From a filamentous cyanobacterium ESFC-1 (GTDB lineage Bacteria > Cyanobacteriota > Cyanobacteriia > Cyanobacteriales > Spirulinaceae), in the NCBI GenBank assembly GCA_000380225.1, contig KB904821.1:5278806-5342805 (forward strand): 64,000 bases of DNA, in the 5' to 3' direction. Under the pieces are notes generated by a model, which searched no databases, had not been told where the DNA came from, and saw nothing but the letters and a program-made list of their open reading frames with translations. Below, one piece after another: positions 8,313 through 17,155 of the stretch (its first letter is position 1; each line of letters starts with the position of its first letter). The position numbers and the translations under genes were made by a program.

Positions 8313-9371
8313 CTAAAGGGGAAACGATCGCAAAGTTGATGGTGCGATCGCAACTTGGACTTTACACCCCACAGGTAACGGGTTTAGGGTATTATCGAGG
8401 GCGATGATTTCTTGTCCTGATGGGGTTTGTAAAGAGTAACGATGTTCGCGACCGAGAAATTGGCGATCGCGAATCACAATCGGACTGGTTTCATCGATTT
8501 GCAACCTTAAATCTTCTTGACGAATCATCACCACCACGCGATCGCTTTCTGTATTCAAATTGAGCTTAAAACTACCGATTTCCGTTTTCCAAACATCCCC
8601 CACGCGATCGGCAGTGATAAAATTAGCTTGGGTCACAAACTCCGCTACAAATCTTGACGCAGGCTCGCGATAAATCGCCTCTGGCGTACCGAATTGCTCG
8701 ATTTTGCCTAATCGCATCACCGCCACCCAATCGGACACCGAGAGGGCTTCTTCCTGGTCGTGGGTGACGAAAATCGCCGAAGCACCTGCGGCTTTCAGGA
8801 TGTCTCGCAATTCTTGACGCAAGCGCACTCGCACCTGTACATCTAAGTTACTCAAAGGTTCATCGAGCAACACCAATGCCGGACGGGGTGCCAGCGCTCT
8901 AGCCAAAGCCACGCGCTGCTGTTGTCCTCCAGACAGTTGATGAGGATAGCGTTTTTGCAGTCCGGCTAATCCGACTAAAGTCAAGGCTTCAGCAGTGCGA
9001 TTTTTGAGGTCAGCATCACTCATTTTCGGGTCTGTATTCCGCAAACCAAAAGCAATATTATCCCCGACGGTGAGATGGGGAAATAAAGCATAATCTTGGA
9101 AAACCATACCGATGCCTCGTTTTTCCGGCGGAATCCAGCGTTTTTGTCCGGCAGCCATCTTGCCGTCGATCGTAATCGAGCCAGCATGAGGTTGCTCGAA
9201 GCCCGCAATCAAGCGTAGTAAGGTAGTTTTGCCACAACCGGAAGGGCCCAAAAGTCCTAAGAGATCGCCTCGATGTAATTTTAAATTAATCGTATCCACC
9301 GCCACAGTTTGCGACGAAAACTGTTTGGTAATGTTTTCAAGTTGCAAGATGACTGAGGAATCAGGATTCAT
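8313..9371 (-). CDS. futC: Ferric iron ABC transporter ATPase, FutC type
   Basis: ATP-binding subunit of an Fe3+ uptake ABC transporter at the cytoplasmic face of the inner membrane, 352 residues. The Walker A motif GPSGCGKTT is at 42-50, the signature LSGGQQQR near 145, and the Walker B region reads LVLLDEPLSNLD, as in the FbpC/FutC and POT-type family. The last 110 residues fit a TOBE-like domain. The gene is divergent from the matching two-domain permease (futB) with a 99-bp shared upstream region, which supports the iron assignment over sulfate or spermidine relatives. The periplasmic binding protein (FutA) is not in the window. Confidence 0.85.
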   Translation of the reverse strand: MNPDSSVILQLENITKQFSSQTVAVDTINLKLHRGDLLGLLGPSGCGKTTLLRLIAGFEQPHAGSITIDGKMAAGQKRWIPPEKRGIGMVFQDYALFPHLTVGDNIAFGLRNTDPKMSDADLKNRTAEALTLVGLAGLQKRYPHQLSGGQQQRVALARALAPRPALVLLDEPLSNLDVQVRVRLRQELRDILKAAGASAIFVTHDQEEALSVSDWVAVMRLGKIEQFGTPEAIYREPASRFVAEFVTQANFITADRVGDVWKTEIGSFKLNLNTESDRVVVMIRQEDLRLQIDETSPIVIRDRQFLGREHRYSLQTPSGQEIIALDNTLNPLPVGCKVQVAIAPSTLRSFPL

Positions 9372-9428
9372 GGCGATTTGGGGTTGGCTTTATCGATTAT
9401 TTATAGTAAAGTAATTTTTGCAAGAAAT

Positions 9429-9445
9429 TCTCATCAATTTTGAGA
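9429..9445. promoter_or_regulatory. Possible Fur-like dyad between futC and futB
   Basis: An AT-rich dyad (TCTCA, seven bases, TGAGA) lies in the short divergent promoter region of the two iron-transport genes. Iron-uptake genes are normally Fur-repressed, but this sequence is only a loose match to a Fur box, so the call rests mainly on position. Confidence 0.25.
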
Positions 9446-9470
9446 TAAATTTTGTGGAGTTACAGGCCAA

Positions 9471-11153
9471 TTGTCCGCTTTTTCTTTTAAATCTTTCGCA
9501 GCTACGGGAAAGCCAAAGCTAAAAATCAATCTTTGGATTGTGATGGTGGGGGCGATCGCGACGATTATCGCCACCCCGATTGTCATTGTGATGAGCAGCT
9601 TTTTCGCTTATGCTGGCAGCACTTGGCAACACCTCATTACCACGGTGTTACCAGGATATATTATCAATTCATTGATTTTATCAGTCGGCGTGGGGATCGG
9701 GGTTTTTGCGATCGGGACGATGAACGCCTGGCTGGTAACCATGTGTCGTTTTCGCGGTAGCAAAACCTTTGAATGGTCGTTACTACTGCCTCTGGCGGCT
9801 CCAGCTTATCTGCTGGCTTATGTCTATACCGAAATTCTAGAATACTACGGCCCGGTGCAAAGTGGGCTGCGGCAGCTTTTTGGCTGGCAAAGGGTACAGG
9901 ATTATTGGTTTCCCGATATTCGCTCGATGGGGGGCGCGATCGCGATGCTGATTTTGGTACTGTATCCCTATGTGTACCTGTTAGCCCGCGTTGCCTTTCT
10001 CGAACAAGCCGCTTGCACCCTCGAAGCCAGTCGCTCCCTCGGTTGCAATCCGTGGCAAAGCTTTCGCAAGGTAGCACTACCCTTGGCGCGGCCTGCCATT
10101 ATGGCCGGGGTTTCTTTGGCGTTAATGGAAGCCCTCAGCGATTTTGGGACGGTGGACTTTTTCGGCATTCCGACCTTTACCGTGGGGATTTATCGCTGGT
10201 TTGCTCAAGGAGGAGAATATCAAATCGGCTCCTATCAAATGGCCGCTTGTTTGCTGATTTTCGTCTTTGCTTTGATTATTTTAGAGCGGCGATCGCGCCG
10301 ACAAGCCCAATATTATCAAACCAGCAGTCAGCAACAAGCCCTCAGCAGTTATCATCTCACGGGATGGCGGGGCATTTTAGCAACTTTGAGTTGTTCGATT
10401 CCCATTTTGCTGGGCTTTTTGCTGCCGATGGGGGTCTTGCTGCACATGACCATTACCAACGCCGATCAAACCTTCGATCGCGATTTTTGGCAACTCTCCC
10501 AACACAGCTTGATTTTAGCCAGTATTACCGCCGCCTTAGCCGTAATTTTGGCCTTAGTCATGGCTTACGGTCAACGGCTTACCCCAACCCTGATGATGGG
10601 CTTTCTCACCCGAACGGCAGCCATGGGTTATGCTGTTCCCGGTACTGTGGTCGCCGTGGCCATTTTACCCGTAGCCGGTCGGGTGGATAATGGGATTGAT
10701 GGCTTAATGCGATCGCTGTTTGGCATCTCTACAGGTTTGTTGCTTAGTGGCACCATTGCCGCTTTGATTTTCGCTTATTTGGTGCGCTTTCTCACGGTTT
10801 CGTTTAATACCGTAGAATCCAGTCTAGGCAAGATTAAACCCAGTTTAGATGATGCGGCCCGTAGCTTGGGTTACAACCCCCGTAGAACCTTAATTAAAGT
10901 CCATGCACCGTTGATGTCCGGGGGCTTGTTAACCGCCGCGATGCTGGTGTTTGTGGATGTGATGAAAGAATTACCCGCCACTTATGCCATTCGTCCCTTT
11001 AATTTCGATACGCTGGCAGTACAAGTGTATCGCTATGCTGCCGATGAGCGCCTCATTGAAGCCTCAGCCCCGGCTTTGGCAATTATCGTAGTGGGGTTGA
11101 TTCCCACCATTTTCTTAAGTTGGCGTATTGCGCGATCGCGACCGTCACTTTAA
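9471..11153 (+). CDS. futB: Ferric iron ABC transporter permease, FutB type
   Basis: The membrane channel subunit of the Fe3+ transporter, 560 residues, made of two fused permease domains with about twelve membrane spans. Each half has its EAA-type cytoplasmic loop for contact with the ATPase: EASRSLGCNPWQSFRKVALP in the first and DAARSLGYNPRRTLIKVHAP in the second. The length and duplication match FbpB/FutB. Translation appears to begin at TTG at 9471: GGAG lies 11 bases upstream and no ATG occurs before the first span. It is divergent from futC, which would supply the ATPase. A strong hairpin overlaps the stop codon. Confidence 0.87.
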   Translation: MSAFSFKSFAATGKPKLKINLWIVMVGAIATIIATPIVIVMSSFFAYAGSTWQHLITTVLPGYIINSLILSVGVGIGVFAIGTMNAWLVTMCRFRGSKTFEWSLLLPLAAPAYLLAYVYTEILEYYGPVQSGLRQLFGWQRVQDYWFPDIRSMGGAIAMLILVLYPYVYLLARVAFLEQAACTLEASRSLGCNPWQSFRKVALPLARPAIMAGVSLALMEALSDFGTVDFFGIPTFTVGIYRWFAQGGEYQIGSYQMAACLLIFVFALIILERRSRRQAQYYQTSSQQQALSSYHLTGWRGILATLSCSIPILLGFLLPMGVLLHMTITNADQTFDRDFWQLSQHSLILASITAALAVILALVMAYGQRLTPTLMMGFLTRTAAMGYAVPGTVVAVAILPVAGRVDNGIDGLMRSLFGISTGLLLSGTIAALIFAYLVRFLTVSFNTVESSLGKIKPSLDDAARSLGYNPRRTLIKVHAPLMSGGLLTAAMLVFVDVMKELPATYAIRPFNFDTLAVQVYRYAADERLIEASAPALAIIVVGLIPTIFLSWRIARSRPSL

Positions 11154-11178
11154 CAAAACTTTACAATAGTTTTGTTAA
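11150..11178 (+). terminator. Stem-loop at the futB stop codon
   Basis: A perfect 11-bp AT-rich inverted repeat (TTAACAAAACT with AGTTTTGTTAA, seven-base loop) includes the stop codon of futB. It has no T-run after it, so it may protect or pause the transcript rather than terminate it. Confidence 0.5.
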
Positions 11179-11329
11179 AACTTCATCACAAAATCAGGAA
11201 ATCTAACCCAACCCAGCGTTATTAAAAAAAGAAGATGCGATCGCTCCCTTTCAGGAATTTTTAAGTTTATTCTGAAACTATGGGTTCATTCACCTTTCAT
11301 TTATTCGCGTTTGGGTAAGGAGTTAAATT

Positions 11330-11902
11330 ATGACGACATGGGTCAAGCAACTTTTCTGTATTAGTGTCGGTGCTTTTGCTTTAACCAGTGGTTTTAGTCC
11401 AGCAACAGCCCTGGCTTCTGAAACAACCAACTCAACGGAAGCCCTAGCATTTGCTTCTCCTAACCTGCCCGAAATCCCCCCCCTAGGAGACCCTTCGCTG
11501 TATCTCCCCGAAAGCGAAACCTACTTGGTGTTGCGATTAGGCGAGCGTCGGGTGTACGTTTACCAAGGTGATGAAGTCCTGGCCAGCTATCCCGTCGCCA
11601 TTGGTACATCTCAGACCCCCACCCCCACAGGGGAGTTTCAAGTATTCCAAATGATTGAAGACCCGATTTGGCAAAGTCCCTGGACCGGCGAAATTAAAGA
11701 ACCCGGCCCCAACAGCGCCCTGGGTTTGCGCTGGATTGGCTTTGCCGAAATGTCCAACGGTATTATCGGCTTCCACGGTACGCCTACAGTATCTTCGATT
11801 GGTCGTGCGGCTTCTAACGGTTGCGTGCGGATGTACAACAAAGACGTTGTAGCCATGTTCGAGCAAATCGAAATGGGAGCGAGGGTCATCGTCGAACGTT
11901 AA
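11330..11902 (+). CDS. L,D-transpeptidase (YkuD domain), secreted
   Basis: A periplasmic cell-wall enzyme of 190 residues that cross-links peptidoglycan stem peptides or attaches proteins to them. The N-terminus is a signal peptide ending near ALA-SE at about residue 30. The YkuD catalytic motif is intact: HG at 149-150 and SNGCVRM around the nucleophile C165 with R167. The protein is little more than the catalytic domain, with no LysM or other peptidoglycan-binding domain. An AAGGAG lies seven bases before the ATG. A heptamer-repeat spacer follows. Confidence 0.9.
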   Translation: MTTWVKQLFCISVGAFALTSGFSPATALASETTNSTEALAFASPNLPEIPPLGDPSLYLPESETYLVLRLGERRVYVYQGDEVLASYPVAIGTSQTPTPTGEFQVFQMIEDPIWQSPWTGEIKEPGPNSALGLRWIGFAEMSNGIIGFHGTPTVSSIGRAASNGCVRMYNKDVVAMFEQIEMGARVIVER

Positions 11903-12105
<203 letters not shown>

Positions 12106-12175
12106 CAAATTGACACTTTTGCCTAAACTGCGTCAGAATATGAAAAGAAGTAAACCTTTGTAAAGGGACTGCTGG

Positions 12176-12817
12176 ATGTCTTTTGAGCTGCTGTCACTGG
12201 AGAACATCCAGGAACTTGCCCATCAATACGGTTACTGGGTTATCTTTATCGGTATTGCTCTGGAAAATACAGGAGTTCCCCTTCCTGGCGAAACCATCAC
12301 TATTGTTGGGGGTTTCCTCGCCGGAAGTGGGGAACTATGGTACTGGTGGGTATTAGCCAGTGCGATTGGTGGTGCGGTTCTCGGTGATAATTTTGGTTAT
12401 TGGATTGGTAAATGGGGCGGTTGGCCCTTGTTGTTGCGGTTAGGTCGCTTTTTCCGTATTCCTGAAAAAAAGCTTAACGAAATTAAAGATCAGTTTAGTC
12501 AAAATGCCGCCAGAGCCGTGTTTTTTGGGCGATTTGTGGCCTTGTTACGGGTTTTCGCCGGGCCCCTCGCCGGAATTGCTGGAATGCCCTATCCTCAGTT
12601 TTTACTGTGTAATTTTGGGGGTGCGGCATTGTGGGCTTCGATTATGGTGTCTTTATCCTACTTTCTAGGACGCTTTATTCCCCTCAAAACCTTGGTGCAG
12701 ATTGTCGCGAATTTTGGGATTGCTGCGTTACTGGTTATTGTCGCCGCGATCGCGATTCCGATTTGGCTCGAAGCTCGTAAGAATCGTTTAGAGCCAGAAG
12801 AATCAGTCGGAGATTAG
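12176..12817 (+). CDS. DedA family membrane protein
   Basis: An inner-membrane protein of the DedA/SNARE-associated family, 213 residues, with about five hydrophobic segments. It carries the family signatures ENTGVPLPGETI near residues 29-40 and GRFVALLRVFAGPLAGIAGM near 120-140, including the conserved FxGRxxxxxR pattern. Members are thought to move lipid carriers such as undecaprenyl phosphate, or other phospholipids, across the membrane and to need the proton gradient. The gene lies next to the exopolysaccharide cluster but points toward it (convergent), so a link to polysaccharide export is only suggested by position. Confidence 0.88.
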   Translation: MSFELLSLENIQELAHQYGYWVIFIGIALENTGVPLPGETITIVGGFLAGSGELWYWWVLASAIGGAVLGDNFGYWIGKWGGWPLLLRLGRFFRIPEKKLNEIKDQFSQNAARAVFFGRFVALLRVFAGPLAGIAGMPYPQFLLCNFGGAALWASIMVSLSYFLGRFIPLKTLVQIVANFGIAALLVIVAAIAIPIWLEARKNRLEPEESVGD

Positions 12818-12825
12818 GGAATAAG

Positions 12826-12853
12826 AAAAACCCCTCTCCCACGCGGAGAGGGG
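12826..12853 (-). terminator. Terminator for the polysaccharide kinase transcript
   Basis: Read on the minus strand, a 9-bp stem CCCCTCTCC with GGAGAGGGG is followed by five T residues. It lies downstream of the minus-strand kinase gene. The same stem also occurs at 29331-29353 and 38233-38255, so it is a dispersed element. Confidence 0.6.
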
Positions 12854-12906
12854 CTGATTTGGGGGTAATGGGGATGATGTCCCAACGCTCTACCGTAGCG
12901 CTATAA

Positions 12907-12925
12907 AACCCCAATTTCTGGGGTT
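12907..12925. terminator. Second hairpin in the DedA/kinase convergent spacer
   Basis: AACCCCA and TGGGGTT form a seven-base stem with a five-base loop. A-rich and T-rich flanks on either side could make it work in both directions between the converging genes. Confidence 0.5.
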
Positions 12926-12973
12926 GAATTTTAACCCAACCGGGCAGACCACACTCTTTTTCGCATCAAGGGT

Positions 12974-15310
12974 TTAGAGATTATCGTTGCGATAAGCCAG
13001 AGGATTACTAGGGGCTTCTTCTTGTATCAACTGGGGTTGATAATAATTTTGATGATAAATTGCGTCGTTGTTAGAAGCATGGCCTTTCATCCCATTCGCA
13101 ACGACTCCTAACACCGATGCACCAGAAATATTTAAGCCTTCGAGGGCTTTCTTCACTAAAGCTCGGTCGGTTTTGGCCAAACGAGCAACAAGAATAATGC
13201 CATCCGAGTTAGACGCGAGTAAATTAGCATCCGCTAAACCCACCAAAGGCGGCGTGTTATAAATCACTAAATCAAAAAACCCTTGGAATTGTTCCATCAA
13301 GTGAGCCATTTTTTGGGAAGACAGTAACTTGATAGGGTCGAAGGGAATCTGACCGCCACTGAGAACAAATAAGTTGCTTTGGGTGGGGGATTGTTGAATC
13401 ACATCATTCAGGCTGAGGTCGCTTTGTAAGGCATCACTCAAGCCTCGTTCGTTGGTAAGGCCGAGACGGTAGTGCATTTGCGGACGACGTAAATCAGCAT
13501 CGACTAAGAGAACACGCTGACCGATATTAGCGGCAGTTTTAGCGAGTTCGAGGGCGATAGTCGATTTGCCATCGTCCGGGGTAGCTGAACCCACAACCAG
13601 CGATCGCACCGGCCGCTGCTTCGAGCCGAGTAAACTAATGTTGGTATAAAGTGAACGGAAAGCTTCTAAAAAGCTGGCGGTTTGTTCCGGTTGGGGTAAA
13701 GCCAAAAACGGATTGTCGCCGTGACGGGCATTCGCGGCCAGTTTGCGGATTTGTTTTTCCTGCTGGCGAAGGGCTTTAGAAAAGGGAATCGCCCCTAACA
13801 AGGGGAGTTTCGTGCCGTTTTTCAGTTCGTCGGGGGTGTGATAAACCGTGTGGGTAATTTCGGTAATAAAGCCAATCCCTACGCCGAGCAGTAAACTTAA
13901 AACAATCGCGATCGCCAGTTGTCGTTTCAAATCCACTTCTGACGATTGTAGCGGTATGCCGCGAGGATTCCGCCACAAATCCGGGGGAGAAATTAGTTCC
14001 CAAGGAATTTCTCGTTGAGATGCGTCTAGTTTGAGGGCTTCCCGCTTTTCGAGAAAGGCTTTTAAACTATCGGTCGCCACTAAAACATTACGCTCTAAAT
14101 CCGAGTAACGCCGTAAAACACTGGGAAAGCGGGCGAGTTTTTGGTCGAGTTCCTGTTCTTGACGAGAAAGGTATTGCTCGCGGGCTTCGAGGTCGCGAAT
14201 TTGAATTTCTAAGTTCTCTTGTGCTTTGAGGGCTTGCTCTTGGAGAACTTGCTCTAAGTTCGCTTGTTTTTCCCGCAACACTTGGAGAGGAGGACTATCT
14301 TCTAAAAAGGTGCTGCTTTGGTTAGCGATTTGGGCTTCGACGTTGTAAAGCTGGTTAACAATACCGTTGTAAATGTTATTCGGATCGCGAGATAAGATGG
14401 CAACAGGATTGCCGCTTTCAACGGCACGACGCAGGTTTTCGTAGTTAGCCTGGGCTTCGGTGAGTCGGGCCTGCACATCAATACGCTGGCGTTCAATGTA
14501 GTTGTGTTGTCCCGCTAAGGTTTCGGCGCTGAGTTGGGGAAAATTCATGTCGTATTCTTCCCGCAAATTTTGCAGTTGACCTTGAAAGGTATCAACCCGT
14601 TGTTGCAATTCCGGGAGTTGTTCGTCAATGAATTGAATCCCTTGGCGCAAACTGGTAAGGCGCTCTTGTAAAGAATATTGAAGATAAGCTTTAGCCAAAA
14701 CATCCAAAACAAACTCAAGCTGTTCGGGATTATCGCTGCGATAGTGGACTTCTAAGATTTTGGTTCCGACTTCTTTCCCGTCTTTGACATAGTTAATGCG
14801 GTTGAGTTGCAAGCTACCGACTAGGTTGGTATAGCTTATATCGGGGTATTTGGCTTGTAACTCTTTCAAGACGGGGTTGATAATCTTCGGACTGGTTAAA
14901 ACGCGGATTTGGGTTTCGTAGTCTACCAAGTCGGCTTGGTCTACCCCCACTTTAGTCAGTTCTGCCGGCCCAATACTTGTACCACTTTGAGCCAGCAAAG
15001 AGAGTTTCGCCAAACGACCTTCGGCGGTGACAGGTTCGACGAGGACTTGAAACGAGCCATCATAAAAGACATCGGCATCTTTGGCTTTCCAGACAATTAA
15101 ACTACCAATGGCCCCACTTAAAAGGATGGTTGATAAGGCCATAACCCCGATGCGACGGCGAACAACAGCGACCAGCCAAGCAAAATCCAAGGTTTGTCCG
15201 TCCGTAGGGGCGGGAACTTGATTCGTCTGAGTTGGCGTTGCGATCGCGTCTTCTTGGTATTGGGCGGGTCGATGGCTAAGATAAGTGGGATAATTGCGTT
15301 CAGTGTCCAT
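12974..15310 (-). CDS. Polysaccharide tyrosine autokinase (Wzc-like)
   Basis: Inner-membrane co-polymerase and bacterial tyrosine kinase that controls chain length in polysaccharide export, 778 residues. A Wzz-type domain with one span sits near residues 45-75; a long coiled-coil periplasmic region runs to about 440; a second span near 460-480 is followed by the cytoplasmic BY-kinase domain. Walker A is SATPDDGKST near 574-583, and Walker A' is LLVDADLRRP near 600. The C-terminal tail has clustered tyrosines (about Y752, Y756, Y757, Y773) that would be autophosphorylated. It is followed on the same strand order by the Wza-like export gene upstream, the usual pairing, separated by only 59 bases. 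Confidence 0.9.
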   Translation of the reverse strand: MDTERNYPTYLSHRPAQYQEDAIATPTQTNQVPAPTDGQTLDFAWLVAVVRRRIGVMALSTILLSGAIGSLIVWKAKDADVFYDGSFQVLVEPVTAEGRLAKLSLLAQSGTSIGPAELTKVGVDQADLVDYETQIRVLTSPKIINPVLKELQAKYPDISYTNLVGSLQLNRINYVKDGKEVGTKILEVHYRSDNPEQLEFVLDVLAKAYLQYSLQERLTSLRQGIQFIDEQLPELQQRVDTFQGQLQNLREEYDMNFPQLSAETLAGQHNYIERQRIDVQARLTEAQANYENLRRAVESGNPVAILSRDPNNIYNGIVNQLYNVEAQIANQSSTFLEDSPPLQVLREKQANLEQVLQEQALKAQENLEIQIRDLEAREQYLSRQEQELDQKLARFPSVLRRYSDLERNVLVATDSLKAFLEKREALKLDASQREIPWELISPPDLWRNPRGIPLQSSEVDLKRQLAIAIVLSLLLGVGIGFITEITHTVYHTPDELKNGTKLPLLGAIPFSKALRQQEKQIRKLAANARHGDNPFLALPQPEQTASFLEAFRSLYTNISLLGSKQRPVRSLVVGSATPDDGKSTIALELAKTAANIGQRVLLVDADLRRPQMHYRLGLTNERGLSDALQSDLSLNDVIQQSPTQSNLFVLSGGQIPFDPIKLLSSQKMAHLMEQFQGFFDLVIYNTPPLVGLADANLLASNSDGIILVARLAKTDRALVKKALEGLNISGASVLGVVANGMKGHASNNDAIYHQNYYQPQLIQEEAPSNPLAYRNDNL

Positions 15311-15369
15311 GCCTTTTCTGTCGTCTCGTAAAAATTGTGAGCAAATCCGGTGAAATTTAAGAGCGAGAA

Positions 15370-16965
15370 TTAATCATCAGTCAAGTCAAGAATACCCAGT
15401 ACCTCTAGTATGCCAAAGATACGATTGGGAACTGAAAACCAAGCTAATGCACTTGCACCCGAAGATAAAAGATTGTTGAGCGTGTCGTTAAATTCGGTAC
15501 CGCGATTACGACCCACCACAATAATGTCATTATTACGAAGTAACGGGTTACTTTGTTCGTTAATCCCTTGGGTGATGTCGAATGGGACTTCTCGACTCAC
15601 CACCGAACCGTCAGGGTTTAAACGAATCAGGCGCACCACATCGCTATCTGCCCGCGCACCTTCAAAACCGCCTGCCGTCATCAAGGCTTGATTCATGGGG
15701 GTATTGGGGGGTAAGTTCACCAAACCCGGATCGTCAACTTCCCCGATCACGCTAACTTGAATCGCATCGGGGGAAAAGCGGGCTGTGGCCAGTTCTGTGG
15801 CTTCGGCAGTAGAAATTTCGTTGTTTTCGGGAATAATAATCGTGTCGCCGTCTTGTAAAACCGTATCTTGGGTAATATCTCCGGTTTGCAGGAGTTCCCA
15901 TAAGTTAATGGCGATCAGTTGTTCGGTTCCCGATTTGGTGGGACGGCGAATTTGGACATTTTGTACGTCGGCAAGGGAGGTAATACCACCCGCTTCTTCT
16001 AAAGCACGGGTTACAGTCGGTAAGGTCGATTGCACCCCAGGGGAGGATAGTTGAATGTAGTAAGAACCGGGGCGGTTGACTTCTCCTACTACCGAAACGG
16101 TTCGTCCGGCGGCAGTATCGGCAGCAAAGTCTAGGGTAGCCAGTCGGCGCAGGTTTCTCAAGTCTGTGTCGGTGGCGGCGGGGACATAAATCGAGTCACC
16201 GTCTCGCAACGCCAGGTTTTGTCCTTGTGCGCCATTTTGCAGGATTTGTTCGAGGTCAACGGTATAAGTGGCTGTGTCACCTCGGGCTAAACGTCGGGTA
16301 ACTTCAATACTGCTCAAGTCGGCGGTGAGAATCACGCCCCCGGCTTCTTTGAGGGCTTGGCCGAGGGTGGGAAACTGAACGCCTGGGTTGTCTCCTGCGC
16401 CACCGATGAGGTCAATGGTGAAGGTTCCGGCGTTGGCGACTTCTCCGGAAACAAAAATGTTGAGGGGACGGGTATTGAGCAGACGAATGGTGACGAGGGG
16501 CCGTTTGAGAAATTCGCTGTATTGGGCGGAGATGGCTTCGGAAGCTTGTTGAATGGTCAGGCCGCCGACTTGTACGCCTCCGATCAGGGGGAAGTAAATT
16601 ACACCATCAACGGGGACTTGGTAAACGCCGCTATATTGCGGGACTTCAAATATATCGATGGATAGGCGATCGCCCCCACCCAACAGATATACATTATCGA
16701 GGGGGGTTTCGGGGGAAGGAGAAACGAAATCAGGCGGTTCGGTAAAGGGGACGGTTTCGATTTGTGGGGGCAGAAAAGGCTGATTAAGGGGTTGAGGTGG
16801 GGAAAGGGGTGTTTCGGGGGCAGGAGGGGGGAAATTAGGCAACTGAGCGATGCTGGCTAAAGGATGTCCTAACGCGATCGCGACACTTAAAACTGTACTA
16901 TTGGCTACCCATCTTTTACATTTCTTCATAGAACGCAGAACCAAGCCCTTCGCATTGTGATTCAT
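15370..16965 (-). CDS. Polysaccharide export outer-membrane protein (Wza-like, SLBB)
   Basis: The outer-membrane exit channel for exopolysaccharide, 531 residues from the ATG at 16965 (a TTG two codons earlier opens the same frame). A basic start and hydrophobic stretch ending near SIAQ form the signal sequence, and a Pro-rich linker follows. The poly-export domain begins at GGGDRLSIDIFEVPQYSG near residue 95 and is followed by three SLBB-type repeats (segments with SGEVANAGT, VGEVNRPGS and IGEVDDPGL). No lipobox cysteine was seen, so it may not be a lipoprotein as Wza of E. coli is. It lies upstream of, and is probably cotranscribed with, the autokinase. Confidence 0.9.
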   Translation of the reverse strand: MNHNAKGLVLRSMKKCKRWVANSTVLSVAIALGHPLASIAQLPNFPPPAPETPLSPPQPLNQPFLPPQIETVPFTEPPDFVSPSPETPLDNVYLLGGGDRLSIDIFEVPQYSGVYQVPVDGVIYFPLIGGVQVGGLTIQQASEAISAQYSEFLKRPLVTIRLLNTRPLNIFVSGEVANAGTFTIDLIGGAGDNPGVQFPTLGQALKEAGGVILTADLSSIEVTRRLARGDTATYTVDLEQILQNGAQGQNLALRDGDSIYVPAATDTDLRNLRRLATLDFAADTAAGRTVSVVGEVNRPGSYYIQLSSPGVQSTLPTVTRALEEAGGITSLADVQNVQIRRPTKSGTEQLIAINLWELLQTGDITQDTVLQDGDTIIIPENNEISTAEATELATARFSPDAIQVSVIGEVDDPGLVNLPPNTPMNQALMTAGGFEGARADSDVVRLIRLNPDGSVVSREVPFDITQGINEQSNPLLRNNDIIVVGRNRGTEFNDTLNNLLSSGASALAWFSVPNRIFGILEVLGILDLTDD

Positions 16966-17155
16966 TGCCAATTTAGCAAATTGTCAGAGTAATTCGCGTT
17001 GTAGCGTTTGGGGATAAGCCAGAATTAAGCGGGATTTTTCGGTCAATAGGGGGAATCTTGCTTAAATTTTAACCTGGCGATCGCGAAATTTACGGAGGCG
17101 ATCGCCCCTAAAGACTGCGTTACACTTTGGCTAATTGCGTTGTGCTTCCCTAACC

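Noticed and set aside
9773-10690. 305-codon open frame inside futB
   Set aside because: It overlaps futB in another frame; futB has clear permease domains and the alternative translation has no recognisable features.
11537-11866. Antisense open frames in the L,D-transpeptidase gene
   Set aside because: The sense frame has a signal peptide, an intact catalytic motif and a strong ribosome binding site.
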